The notes under the pieces are model-generated. The model made no database searches, was not told the origin of the DNA, and saw only the letters and a program-made list of their open reading frames with translations. Made by a program: the position numbers and the translations under genes. A stretch of 64,000 nucleotides of DNA from Kalaharituber pfeilii. Taxonomy: Eukaryota > Ascomycota > Pezizomycetes > Pezizales > Pezizaceae. Of the stretch, positions 1-11,694 are shown piece by piece. Location: contig WHUZ01000095.1 of assembly GCA_015179045.1 (NCBI GenBank), positions 62,001-126,000 of the forward strand. Direction: 5' to 3'. How positions within the stretch are numbered: the first letter of the stretch is position 1; each line of letters starts with the position of its first letter.

Positions 1-2350
1 TCCAAGATAGTTGAGAGACCATGTGATGCAGCAGCAATGACCTCCTGGAACTTGTTTTGATGATGCTTCTCAGTTCGTACATAAAGATTTTTTTCTGTAC
101 CAAATTCACCACCGGGATTGTTCAAACATACGGCGCCAAAAGGAGGGCTACATTGCTTCAGGAAAGGAAAAACCTGTGAATATAACTCCTCGTCATGTAG
201 GGCCTCACGCAAGTGTACAGACCAATGACGTGTAGCGTATGATCGCAGAATGTCGTCGCATAATTCCGAACCCGAGATTGCGTTATTGGTGCTCCTTGGG
301 TCAACCAGGCTATTGCATTTCCACTCCTTGAGATGCCTCATGCAGCTTTTTGCGATTGTAGCGTGTACGTCTGAAAATCTTCCGCTGGAGTTTGAAAGAA
401 CAAATTCTCGTGTTGTGTAATGGCTAAGGCGTACAAATCCCCTTGGGTGTTCAACCGAGATGAGGCCGAAGCTCTCGCTCACTAAAAGTTCTTCCGTGTG
501 CGTCGACAATCTTTTCACCTTAGCGCTAAGGGCACGGGATAATTCTCCCCTTGTCCATGGCGTTTCGGAAGATGCTATCAAGACAAGTGCTTCTTTCACT
601 AGCTGTCCGCTGTCACAAGCTTCAATACAATCCAATACCAAATGATAGCATTGATTCAGGTCTTGAGGGTATGATTGCAAATATTTGCTGATATTCCCAT
701 ATTTAGACATCGAATTCATAAGTAGCTCATAAAATTGCGTAATAAGGAAACTGTTGATTTGTAAGCAACAAGGCAAGATTGTAGTAGAGGATAGGATTAT
801 TAGTAAGTGCACTTACTTTCCGTGAAATTTGATGGTTGTGTCTTTGCTTGGTTTGACATACTCCCGCGAATCTTCTGTTGCTCGTCTGGCTACAGTCTCA
901 AGCTGACTGACTGTATGGCTTTGAATCACATCATTGGTGATTGTTAGTCGGACAGCGTCAATGTCGCTGATATCTCGGATCCCTCCTCTTGAGGTAACAA
1001 GGAGACTAAGCTTTCCAGTTTCCAATATACCTCTACATATTTGCAAAAATCGTGAAGTCTCATTTTCAGGCCATTCATGCAATCCGTCCACCACGATGAA
1101 TACTCGTGAATATAGTGAAGTTACCAGTTCAAGGAGTGTAACATATTCAGGGAACCCTGGTGACGCATTTGTATGTTGCTGGCCTTGAAATAGGGCGGGT
1201 ATTGATTCCTCAAATTCCTTTGGACGCTTCCCAACAAGTTGGTGCACTAGGTTAACAAGCAGGTGGAGAGCTGTCTGGTCTTGTTGCTGGTAACTACAAT
1301 AGGCATATGCATGTCCCGCATTCTTGAGATTTCCACCGAGCATTTTTACGAGCTGCTCGTTGATGACCGCACTACGACGGAGATAAGTATTCTTCTGAAG
1401 GGAATGGAATCTCTATAGAAAATTTTAGGAAGGAAAATGACTTACACCAAAAAAGACTTTCCTGAACCAGCTATTGTGAGGATGAGGGGGTTAGATGTTT
1501 TCTTGCCGTTAATGGCAAATTGAAGTGCAATACTTACCAGATCCCTCGACAGACAAGCAATGCTCATCACCATTCAGCCAGTCTATAATTATGGGATTTT
1601 TCAATATAGACGACTCTGTGTCATTGCACCGATTGCGTAATAAAGCAGAGTGATTGTCCAAATCATTCAAATTTGATAGTTTATCTGGTACTTCAAGTTC
1701 TACTAAAAGAATATCGAGTTCAGGGAATAACATTAGCATAATTCAATGAGGTTGAGACATACTCAATGTAAATAACATTTGAATTGTTTTTACCTTGTGT
1801 ACTTTCGATTGAAGCTTCTTCTTCTTCGTCACCGCTGAGCTCACTTGGGGTCTCAATCCCTATCTTTGAAATTTCACTTATATTGTGAATGCGGTGTCAG
1901 TTCCGATAACTGTCTTTCTCCATGAAATCTGGTAGCCACGCCTTACCTTTGGCTGGAGGATATATATGTCAAGATAAGCTCCTTGAAACCTTCCAAATAT
2001 CCTCTAGCTGACTCTGCATCCTCCACCTCTAAATCTTGTATATGACCGTCAACACTACTATTAGTTGCTGGGGCCTGGCACTCTAGGTCCATAACCAGCA
2101 TATCCAGCACCCCTTGAAGTTGTTTCATGGGGAGCAATAGCTTTTCCATTGCTGAGCCTGAATATTCCTCCACGGCTACCAACTTTTTAAGCTGTCCCAG
2201 AGCGTTTGCCAGCTCAGAAACTTTGTTGTACAGAGAGCAATAAGTAGCTGCGTTATCCAGGCCATTGAGAAGATGGAGTAGTATAGCGCTGGTGTCTTGT
2301 AGGCGAATGATATTTGCCGCTGCTTGACCAAGCTCGACTGAAATCTTCAT
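1..2350 (-). CDS. NACHT-type STAND/NLR protein, 5' part (runs off left edge)
   Basis: Probable intracellular recognition and signalling NTPase of the fungal NLR type. Six exons can be joined with a continuous frame: 2350-1947, 1876-1794, 1702-1538, 1470-1448, 1394-817 and 750 to the edge, giving about 667 residues in the window. The ATG at 2348-2350 opens a helical N-terminal domain (about residues 1-135) that I cannot assign to a named effector class, then an acidic linker. The Walker A motif AGSGKS (about residues 218-223) exists only after splicing: the exon ending WLNGDEHCLSVEGS joins the 23-nt exon carrying AGSGKS. Walker B is VFIVVDGLHEW (about 323-333). After the NTPase come winged-helix-like sequence (RGFVRLSHYTTREFVL) and, at the very edge, AAASHGLSTIL, which looks like the start of an ankyrin repeat. 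The C-terminal sensor repeats lie outside the window. Family assignment is firm; the exact exon 2/3 junction is less so. Confidence 0.8.
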
Positions 2351-3780
2351 GATAGCAGTTTGTTCGTGGCACGAGGGACACTAAGGTATGTGTAGCAGAA
2401 GCGTCAGAATTGGCTAAATGTATGCTGCAAAAGTGCTATGATCTCAAAATTCTAGCTATCCTGCTTCAACCCATGAGCACTCACACCTAGGAATGAAATA
2501 ATGCAGGCGAAGGCCAGCTGCCCCCTCAGGAATCAAGTTCTACACTTGATGTAGATCGGGAACAAGGTAAGCAGACTTCACATTAAAAGGCTTTCGTTGC
2601 GTGATGAAGGTGGCTTAGCCGGGACAGGCAATGGACCAGGAATTTACTAACGTGTTTGTATGTCGTCGATATTGGAAGGAGCAAGATAGAAGGGCTCGAG
2701 AGAATGTTTCTGAACAAGAAAGCTGTATGTTGCACTTCAGGCTCACAATCGTGTCTCCCTAGAGGCAGGCGTGTGAAATTAAGGCGTACTTGAGATAGCG
2801 GTTAGCGGGGTCAATCCTGGCACTAGCTGCTTGCTCATTGCACTAGGCCCTTGGCTTGTCGAGGTCAGTTGATCTTCAGCGTTACCCTGAAATTCACGTA
2901 GCAAGTCTCTCTTGCACTACCATGTACTTCTAGGCATTATTGCATTCAACCTACACAGTGGAGGAAAAAATGGTTTAAATGATGGTTGAATAGCGGTCTG
3001 TACTCAAATTTGTACTCAATGGGTTTCCTGGATGGCAATCAATGGTCGCAAGGCACAACGGCACCCTCCAACTGCCCTATGATTTTGGTAAATGGGAATC
3101 TGTGCCTCGAACCAGACTTATCGCTTCTCTGACTAAGCAATCGCATCTAACCGGTCTGGGTGCCTTCGCAATATCTACTGTTGGCAGCAGGAGGAGCTGC
3201 GGACCAGGAAGACTTCCCCAGGGACGAGGCTGTTGATCCCCAGTCAGGGCTACAATATACTTAATGAGCACTCACGTTTTGCGCGCGGCTGTGCTACAAA
3301 CTGAAGTTAGTGGGTATGAGTGCATATGTGCGTTATCAACACCACGTGCGCCGGCGCTGCTAATTCGAACATTGCGGTAATTGCTAAAGCCAATTGATGA
3401 GCATCTGCATTCTTTGGCGATTCATGCTTAGTCCAGAGAACATGCCAATAGGCACTTCCTGCTTCCCTAGTCTGGAACCAGACACAACTTTACCAACTAT
3501 CAAACTAAATACGCACAGAAATTCTCACCAAGACGAATACATCTATAGCAGCTCAGAAACATCTCATTTGTGTAGTTGACGCAGCAGATACAGGAGGTGT
3601 TCCCAAAGCTCAACCGCGTTCTCTCAGAATACATGTCATCGCCCTACTCTGAAGCATCATTCCAATCGAATTGCAGCCACTGGAGATAGTCCTTCTACAA
3701 AATTTTTGGAAAAAATCTGCATGAAAGTGGTGTCCTCACTTCACCATCTTGAGCATCACGCACTGGTCACTGCAGTACCA
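2351..3780. other. intergenic, no gene recognised
   Basis: This stretch lies between the NLR start (transcribed leftwards) and the 3' end of msrB. Only short unrelated open frames of about 60 codons occur on both strands (for example 3042-3236 and 3077-3271), overlapping each other with no recognisable domain. It must hold the NLR promoter; no TATA-like or repeated element stands out. Confidence 0.5.
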
Positions 3781-4478
3781 TTATGCCTTGGACTCGTCTT
3801 CGACAAACTTTAGGCTGATACTATTCACACAGTGCCTCTCATCCGTGGGGGTGTTATACCCTCGCCTTTAAACACATGCCCCAAATGGCCCCCACATTCT
3901 GCACAGATGATCTCAGTCCTCTTCACGCCAAAGGAGTTGTCCACTCTCCTCAATACCTTCCCGGGGATATTCTCGAAAAATGCTGGCCACCCACATCCTG
4001 ATTTGAATTTTGTGGAGGCTTTGTACAGAGGCGTTTTGCATCCCGCGCACGAATATACTCCGGCTGACGGGTAATGAGAGGCATATTCGCCTGAGTGAGG
4101 AGCTTCAGTGCCTTGCTGACGGAGAACACGGAACTGCTCTGGGGACAGTACTGCACGCCATTCAGTGTCTGTTTTTGACATGGGGAAACTCATATCGTTT
4201 TCGGTGTTACGCTGTGTTGAAAACAGACCAGCAAACACTGAAGACAGGAATCCTCCGGTTGCGCGAATGGATCTCTTTGGGTGAACGCGCTTGGGTAAAA
4301 AATGAGGTGTACCGGCAGCACTATTCAAGCCTAAGCCTCGTTTTGAGATTAATGTTCGGACCCCGCCTGCACGACGAAAGCTGGAGGTACGTTTTCCAAA
4401 AAGTGACGGGTATAATAGGTTGGCTACCTTACGGCGTGTCGAGGTGTATAGTCGAGATGGTATGCCGGCACTTTGCAT
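3781..4478 (-). CDS. msrB: peptide-methionine (R)-S-oxide reductase MsrB, apparent frameshift near C-terminus
   Basis: MsrB reduces methionine-R-sulfoxide in proteins. The start chosen is the ATG at 4476-4478, because the longer open frame begins with GTG; it gives an Arg/Ser/Thr-rich N-terminus typical of a mitochondrial presequence (MQSAGIPSRLYTSTRRKVAN). The SelR domain follows, from TEWRAVLSPEQFRVL to the end, with both Zn-binding CxxC pairs (CAGC and CAEC) and SGCGWPAFF. The frame then breaks in a run of five G (3847-3851 on the + strand). The direct frame ends GEGITPPRMRGTV and stops near 3825. One base away the expected C-terminus is present (TDERHCVNSISLKF, stop at 3781-3783). The lost part carries the catalytic Cys of the R-[HY]-C-[IV]-N-S motif. 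Either this is a one-base assembly error in a homopolymer or the enzyme is inactive here. Internal Met codons before SKTDTEW could allow a shorter cytosolic form (inference). Confidence 0.87.
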
Positions 4479-5548
4479 GATAGAAAAGAAAGTCGGATCC
4501 TCCAGAAGTTTTATATACCCGAAGCAACCTGAGAAGGGATGGTTCTGGTGGGGCGTGGTCAGTATGGTAAAGAGCAGGGGTGTTGGTAGGTGGGGGGTAT
4601 TTGAGATACTAGACACAGCCTGGTATTCACGATAGCGTTATCGATAAAGACAACGTAGCGACGTTTTTCGAGACTTTTTGTCATAATGCATCGGGCTGAC
4701 GCCACCAGCCATGAGGCCTCACTAGCCCCATAAGGTGCAGACCTTATTCATGGGTCTAACTTATTTGGCAACTCATCTTATGGATGGCGCAGGCCATAAT
4801 ATTCCAAATACATTTGAAATGCTGACGAGCTCCAGACTCGCACCCAAAGCCTCTGTTATGCGTGAATAGCCAAGGTCTATTTTACCACACTATCCTAAAA
4901 CTATCATAACGACGAGGCTACTACAACATCACCATCCACCATCTACATGAAACTACATCTACCGTTCAAATGTAGTTTACATGTGGGCATTTGTAATTAC
5001 ATGTGTGTACTGTACATGTTAGTTTGAGGACGGGACGACAAATACAAGCGTTGATAGTGGATAAAGTTGACATGGCGATACCAGGTAGCGTTCTGCTGGG
5101 GGCGTCCAGCGCTGGTGCTTATGTACTGGTTGGAGCAGAGCACTCTGGATGACGGCGAAGAAAAACGTCCATCTTATTATACTTATTCAATAGCTCAGCA
5201 GATGATAAGCATGTACAGAAGTATTGCATGAAACATGTTTGGCATGAAACATGGTATATACAGCTGAGAATGACCATAACCAAAACCTAACTGCCAAATA
5301 CCGGGTACGCAAATGATCGAAATGCCAAACAAACCATAAAACCGTGCACTCAGCGAAGTTGCTTCGCGCCAACCACAAAAATATAGCAAAAAAAAAAAAA
5401 GTCAACTCAACCAGAAAACAAACAAACATTGACACAAGAGAAAATGGAAGCAGAAAGCAAAAAACATAATGAACTCCAATCCCATAGAAAGTACATCAGA
5501 TGGATACGAGATCCTCCGGTATGACTGTTTCCTATTTTTATAGCTCTG
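4479..5548. other. intergenic between msrB promoter and the next gene's 3' end
   Basis: No coding sequence is recognised. It holds the msrB upstream region and, towards 5549, the 3' untranslated region of the lysine-rich protein gene, with an A12 run at 5389-5400. The open frames at 5187-5435 overlap each other and look like AT-rich noise. Confidence 0.45.
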
Positions 5549-8473
5549 TCACGTTAATTTGCTCTTCTTCTTGCTCTCCTCCGGCTTCTGGCCTCCCATT
5601 GTCATTCTTACTAGACCCAGTGCGGCTTTCCCCCAAGCAGAATTGGTTTGGGATTGTGCTGTTGCTGCCGCCGCAATTTCGCGTTCCTTCTCTGCCTTGA
5701 GTTTCCTTCTTGCTTCCACATCCCGGTCATCGTATACCATCCCTTTCTTATCCATTACTGGAGTTGTTTGAGATCGCGACTTGCTATTGTGTTCCTTTTT
5801 TTCCTCCACTGGTAGCGTATCTCGGCGCCGCGGCTTCTCCTTCCTGTCCTTCTCTTTCTCTTTGTCTCTGTGTTTTTCGGTAGGTTTACTGCTTGAATGC
5901 TCGGAGCGGTCTTTATTTGATCTATGGTGAGAGTTATGGCGATGCTGCGATGGCCGATGTTTCTTATCGCCATCCTTCTCTTCCGCTTCTTTCGCCTCCT
6001 TCCTCCTCCTCCGCCTTTCCTTTTTAGCTGCTTCGTCCTCATCGAGAGCAGCAGTATCAATACTCTCTAAAACTTGGCCCAAGTCACCTATTTCACCTGT
6101 CGTGCCTTTTGCCTCCTCAGTCTCAGGCGTAGGCTTGTCATCGTTGACGTTCTCGGCTGGTCTACTAGTTGCAGCGTGCTCTCCTGAGGTTTTGTCCAGC
6201 TGGGTCTGATTTCCATTCTTCTTATCCTCGGCCGTTGAATCATCATGCTTCGCTTCAGCCACAATACGAGCAGATCCCTCCTCTGCAATCATTGACAAGT
6301 CTCCATTTTCACCCTCTCGCTCCTTCTCCCTAAGTCGCCTCTCCTTCCGTTGTCTCTTTTTCTCCTTCTCTGCTAATGAAATTGACGCAGTGCTGTGTTT
6401 GGACTTCGATTTGTGCTTCGCATCTTCGCTTCTAGCACCTTTACTACTAGCCTTTCGCATGCTGACAACACTGGTCTTCTTCCGCGGCACTGGAATTGCT
6501 ACAATCGGCTTCAGTGGCTTCTTCTTTTCAGACTTCTCCCAGCTGTTGATGAAATACGATTCACCCAACCCAGGTTTCTTAGGCTGTTTAGCAGAAGATG
6601 GTAGGATTGCAGGAGTCGCTGCGGCACTGTTCGATGAAGGTTGAGCACTCTTGGACGGCGAAGAGCGGGATGCTTTTGCTCTTTCTCTCTCGTTTTCTTT
6701 TCTTCGTCGATGTTTCTCTGGATGTTGCTGACCATCATTCTCAGCCTTTTCCTTTCCTATCCTCGATGAATTTTTGGATTTTTCTGATGTAGTAGACATT
6801 TTTTCTGACTCGGGACCCGCAGCTCCTTCTGCCGCAGTATTACCTATTCTCTGAGGCTCTGGAAAAGGCTCGCTGTTATTTCTATTTTCCTCCACTTCAA
6901 TTTCTTGTTCATCGCCACTAACTTCTTCCACTACCCTCTTAGAACTATCCCCCTCATCCTTCGAACGCCTCTTTCGCACCTTCTCCTCCTTTTTCCCCTC
7001 ACCCATCTCCTTCCTCTTTGAACTGGATGACTTGACTTCTCTCCCTCCAATTTTCTCGTCCCGTGATTCTTTCTCTTCAGATTCAGTATGCCTATTCCTC
7101 AAAGAACCAATAGGAAGCATCAAGCGCTGCGATTTTGTCGCTGATTTACGCTTCCGGGATTCGCTCCATTGCGAGTGCAGATATGATTCCCCCAAGTCAA
7201 TGCTCTTTTTCTTTTTATTGTCACTGCTTGTACCCGCTCCCATGGATATCTCTGCGGAAGTTGCCGTGTTCCTACGACCAAAGCTGCTGAGGAAACCTAA
7301 CTCTTTATGCCTTTCCTTCTCCTTCGAGGCCTTGGCGCCGAAAGGTTGCAAGTTTCCAGAGCTTTTCGGTCGACCAGTCCAGGAGTTAATGTTGGTAAAG
7401 AAGTCATCAGGATCAGTATTTCCTCCACCCCAGAAACCACTAGACTGCTTGTCTCCTTTCGCTTTGAGGAGTTTTGGGCGACCGTCCCGGCGCATTCCGC
7501 TAAATTTGTTCATCGATGCGTAATATTCTTGTTCAGTCAACGTTTGGAACTCCAACGGTCCCATGCCCATGCCCTTTTGCTGTCGCTGTCGCAAATATTC
7601 CTGCTTCTCGGGAGTAAGGTTCAAATTATTCTGTTGGGCAAGCAGGTAGTAGTTGACATTGTTAGTGTGGACCCTCTCTCGTTCCTCAGCCGCAGCAGCA
7701 ATCATTGTCTCCAACTTCGACAAACTCCCCTCAATCCGCCCCAGACTCGAGCTGCCAAGCACTGTTAGCATGAGGGTGATAGCCCCTGTATGATAAGTGA
7801 GCTTAGCCCGAATAGCGTTCACTTTTTGCACCCCATCTTGCGCAAAGTGGTAGCGATCGATCACGCCGCTGGGGCGGCCGGCAAAAAGCTGCATGATCCC
7901 AGAACCTCCTCCTCGGCCTTTGGGCTTGGTTGGTATATCATTCATGCCACGATGTTCATCCAGGAGGGCCTCAAAGGATTGCAGCACTGAGCGGCATCCT
8001 GCAACAAGTTGAGCGATATCCGCACGGGTTTTCGGGGGTAGGCTACTGGAATTATCTGGCGAGCTAGCTCCTGTTGAGGTTCCACTTGAGGCGTATCCAC
8101 TGCCGGCTGTGGCTACTGCACCGTTTGGTGCTGTAGCAAGGTCAGTATCCCCGTTGCTCTTGGTGACAGCTTCAGTATTATCACCATTGCCCTGCAATCC
8201 ATTTGCTGTTCCTTCAATGGCCAGCCTAGGCTCCCCATTTTGTATTGCTTCTGCTGCAGGAACTGAGTTTGTTCCCTCCTTTGCCCCAGCTCCCGCGGAG
8301 AATAGCGGCGATTTCGTCAAAAATTCCAGATGTGTCAATGCTGTCTGTAGAGCAAGGAGCTCTGTTTTCGCTTCCCGGAACGCAAGAGGAGCTAGAAGGC
8401 ATCTTTCGTATAGATCCTGTGCATAGCTCCCGAGAGATAGAAGGTCCGAGATGACCGGTGCAGCTAGGGCCAT
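5549..8473 (-). CDS. large Lys/Ser/Glu-rich protein with helical fungal N-terminal domain, function unknown
   Basis: Single-exon frame of 974 residues with an ATG at 8471-8473. Residues about 1-55 and 148-290 form a predicted all-helical region (SDLLSLGSYAQDLYERCLLA, then RADIAQLVAGCRSVLQSFEA and IDRYHFAQDGVQKVNAIRAK). It resembles the N-terminal domains found on fungal STAND proteins and related standalone proteins; this is inference from pattern. They are separated by a Gly/Ser/Thr-rich linker. From about residue 380 the protein is highly charged low-complexity sequence with many KE, RE and SK tracts, probably disordered or coiled coil, with several basic nuclear-localisation-like clusters. 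A short motif is repeated: DLGESYLHSQWSES near 426 and GLGESYFINSWEKS near 635, with a weaker relative (FFTNINSWTGR) near 358. The length and long open frame make it a confident gene; the function is not recognised. Confidence 0.85.
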   Translation of the reverse strand: MALAAPVISDLLSLGSYAQDLYERCLLAPLAFREAKTELLALQTALTHLEFLTKSPLFSAGAGAKEGTNSVPAAEAIQNGEPRLAIEGTANGLQGNGDNTEAVTKSNGDTDLATAPNGAVATAGSGYASSGTSTGASSPDNSSSLPPKTRADIAQLVAGCRSVLQSFEALLDEHRGMNDIPTKPKGRGGGSGIMQLFAGRPSGVIDRYHFAQDGVQKVNAIRAKLTYHTGAITLMLTVLGSSSLGRIEGSLSKLETMIAAAAEERERVHTNNVNYYLLAQQNNLNLTPEKQEYLRQRQQKGMGMGPLEFQTLTEQEYYASMNKFSGMRRDGRPKLLKAKGDKQSSGFWGGGNTDPDDFFTNINSWTGRPKSSGNLQPFGAKASKEKERHKELGFLSSFGRRNTATSAEISMGAGTSSDNKKKKSIDLGESYLHSQWSESRKRKSATKSQRLMLPIGSLRNRHTESEEKESRDEKIGGREVKSSSSKRKEMGEGKKEEKVRKRRSKDEGDSSKRVVEEVSGDEQEIEVEENRNNSEPFPEPQRIGNTAAEGAAGPESEKMSTTSEKSKNSSRIGKEKAENDGQQHPEKHRRRKENERERAKASRSSPSKSAQPSSNSAAATPAILPSSAKQPKKPGLGESYFINSWEKSEKKKPLKPIVAIPVPRKKTSVVSMRKASSKGARSEDAKHKSKSKHSTASISLAEKEKKRQRKERRLREKEREGENGDLSMIAEEGSARIVAEAKHDDSTAEDKKNGNQTQLDKTSGEHAATSRPAENVNDDKPTPETEEAKGTTGEIGDLGQVLESIDTAALDEDEAAKKERRRRRKEAKEAEEKDGDKKHRPSQHRHNSHHRSNKDRSEHSSSKPTEKHRDKEKEKDRKEKPRRRDTLPVEEKKEHNSKSRSQTTPVMDKKGMVYDDRDVEARRKLKAEKEREIAAAATAQSQTNSAWGKAALGLVRMTMGGQKPEESKKKSKLT

Positions 8474-9500
8474 TGTCGGGTTGGGAGGCTGCGGGAAGCG
8501 CCCTGCGTGCTAGCGCATACAGCGAGGGGGGGAATGGTGCTGAGAGGGGGAGGAAAGCGGTGCCCGTTGAGCGGAGCAAGCGAGTGGAGTTATTTGCGTG
8601 AGCCCACCGCGTGTGTTTCCTGGCCGCTTCGGCGTCGGCGTGATTTCTTTTTCGTTTTGCGAGCGGGGGGGGGCGCGGGTCTGACTGGCCGGCACGTACT
8701 TACTGTTTACTGCTCGATGCCGCTGCTGTGATCCTGCTCGAACCTTCCACCAGAGGGCGGCTGTGAGGGGGCGGGAGCAGGCGGGCGAGTGGGCGGCGTG
8801 CGCGGGCGGGCGACACGGGTGCGAAGCGGGTGCGAAGCGGGAGCTGGCGCTGCCCCGTCAATCGCCCATCGTCACCGCAGAACGGGCTCTCGTCCCATCA
8901 CCCCATCGCCCCCAATCGCGCGCAGCCTCTACAGCGAAGGGCTCCCCGCCCCGCAAGCTCCAACCCCACCCCAGCCGCCGTCATTCTCACGGCCGCCTCG
9001 TGGGCATCCTCTGGCCCTGGCACGCAGGCCGAGCTGCGGAGCGCAAGTGACCGGCCCTCATGGACGGCTCTCCAGGCCACCGCCCGCTCAGGCAAAAGCG
9101 TCCCACCTGCCCGTGTACAGTGCCAACGTACAGCCTCTCTTCGTTGGTCTAAAAGCCTGCATGCACGTCAGTTCATGCTGGTCAATCCGGAGTTGCACTC
9201 TGAGAGCATGTTAGCTGGCGTAAGCAGACTGCTGTCCTTGCTAGCTGGGCGTTATGACTGTTCTGGCTGGCCAGCTAATAGCATGTCGCCGGAGCTCGTT
9301 CAATCATTAAATTCCTCGCCTGGCAGTATGATACCAAACGACAGCGCTCTATTGGCGCGGTTGGGCGCGCTGCATGCATGCTGCGTTGGACGTCTGTACG
9401 ATCCCAGAACAGTGTTAGTCCCATCCTTGCCAGCCGAGTTGGTGGAGAGTTTGTGATAACGTTACTCACTTGGCTTCGAAGCCGCCAGTGCGCTCAACTC
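8474..9500. other. GC-rich upstream region
   Basis: Strongly GC-rich DNA directly upstream of the 974-residue protein gene, with G runs (8665-8674) and repeated GCGGGCG-type strings around 8763-8850. All frames stay open here because of composition, giving overlapping ORFs on both strands with no domain. I read it as promoter and 5' untranslated sequence, not coding. Confidence 0.5.
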
Positions 9501-11694
9501 ACATAATTCCCACTTGTGCTCGCTCCACCTTGTAATATGACTGCCATTGGGAGCATGGTCAGGAGGAGAAGATTCAATAATTCCACTGCAACTTTGACAA
9601 TCGACGAGACCGGGATTAGCCATGCGAGAAATGTGAGATTCAAGATGAGATAGAGCTTATGAGCTATTTGTCGTTTCATTAGGAGCAGTTGGATTGGAAA
9701 ATTCAGAGCGGTCAGCTAATTGATAAATATCGATCGAAGTTATCCATTCCTTCTAGATTGAAGTCCAGAGAGCAGACACAAATGCCACTACTTGGCATGC
9801 TATACTACAGCTCTCCACAATCCTTGTTTTCCTACAGACGGCGATGCCCCGGTTACAGGCAGCCCATGCTTCATATACCAAGTTCGTATATTTCCTTCGT
9901 CTTTGATTCTGCGAATGTCGACGCTCTGTTCCAAAGAACAGTGTAGTCTGGTTGAGAACAGCATGCCGACGCATTCTTGGGTTGGGCTAGAATGAAATTA
10001 GTAAAGGAGACATGATGCTATGTGATTTGGCAGACGGGAGGATCAGCCCTCGGCTTCGAAAGGATTGGGTATTGAGCTAGACTATCTTCATGCTCTTTTA
10101 GGCTTGTTCAAAGTAAATCGTGAACCCTGTGACATTAGATTGACATTTATGTATCAGTGAAGACTCCAAGGGTGAATTCTACTCTATTGTTATCATAAGT
10201 GCCAACAAGTCTATGTTGTTGGTGCGCAATTAGATTCCGCCTCGGTATTGTTGTACATTCTAACTTGCGCAACTTGTGTAACAAAGGGAACGATAGCTCC
10301 ATACTTCACAAATCTATCCTCCAGTACCAAATATCCTAAATGAATATGTACTTGCGAGACAAGTAGATCAGTGTACGAGCTGATCATCTTTATCGATATT
10401 CAAATTTTCATTCCTATATTAAGGATTTATTCGATTTGCTGTCCGCCAAGCAATCTCACTGACGGCTTTTCTTTTTTTTTTTTTTTATTCCTGCAGCCCT
10501 CCACTCATTTATAAATGAACTCAGCTCTAGGGGCTTTGTTTTGCCAAACAAATTTGAGTTTTCTGGGTTCTTGTATTCTAATCTGTCGATCCTTGAATCT
10601 GTCTGTAAATAAAGTTGCGTCGTTGATGTACACTAAATGTAAGATTTATTAGATTGGGGTAAATCATCTAAATTGAATCATTGAGATATGTATGTTAAAT
10701 GCTGCTAGATATGGTAATACGTTTGCGGAGGCGAGTATGGTGGCTCATATACATATACATATGTGTGCTTTCATGTAGTATGTTTTCAATGATAAATTTG
10801 GGCTGACCTCAATATAGCAGTGCTCAAACATACTTGCACCGCAGCTCGCAATTTATTCATCAAAAGCTTGGACAAACAAAACTTAGAGCAGGAAACGTGG
10901 CCTACAGCATTTCTTCGAAGCACACAAACAGATTAGACAACTAAGCTATGCGCTGCGAGTGAGTGCGTCCTGAGCTGGATATCTACGGGGGTAGTGATTA
11001 AAGGGGCCGCAGTTTGCATGTACCTGGTAACTGATTATGTCACTGAAAAAAAAAAAATTAAAAGAAAATAAAAATAAAAAAGAAAAGGCGTTGTCAGGGT
11101 AACCTACTGGCAAATCCTCACGAGTACCGGACACAGGTCTTGTCATTATGATAAGATTTCAGGTTACGAGACTAGATAAGATTCTATATATATCAACCAT
11201 AAAGAAAAAACATCTAAAGAAGAAAAAGAAAGATAGTTTTCCAATTTCAGCTTGTCGGTAAGAAAGGATGGATAGTTTCTCCCGAAAGATTAGGGACGAG
11301 ACTAGTTTCGTGGGGAACAGATCGTGTCAAGTAAATGTGTATATTCAACTTCTCCAAGTTCTATTCCAGTATATATTTTAGTCTCATACCAAGCCCCTAG
11401 GGCACTCTACGAGCGCAGCGTGGTACATACTTATGCATGTAACCAACCATTCCGTACCATTAATGGATCACCAAATAACCTATACATATGCAACTTTGTC
11501 CCTTAGGGAATCCACTCAGACAAGAATTGAACAAAGCCCAGCGACCCGTTTGTCTTTTAATGTGAACAACTACGCAGGTGCTCTCTATTCCCCAAGTACC
11601 CACCCAATCTCATCACCTATGTCTGCCAGCATCTCTCTATACTCAAATTGTACCAGTCCTCTGACGTTCTTCGCCCCACTTTCCACTTCTTCCA
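9501..11694. other. AT-rich intergenic region
   Basis: No recognisable gene. A 61-codon hydrophobic frame (9494-9679, minus, ATG start) could encode a small membrane peptide but has no supporting feature. From 10,100 to 11,350 the DNA is AT-rich with homopolymer runs, for example T at 10469-10487 and an A-rich block at 11045-11090. It includes the 3' region of the HDO gene. Confidence 0.45.

Noticed and set aside
8763..9456. Overlapping GC-rich ORFs up to 208 codons upstream of the 974-residue protein
   Set aside because: Frames on both strands are open because of composition; no domain and no codon pattern supports coding.
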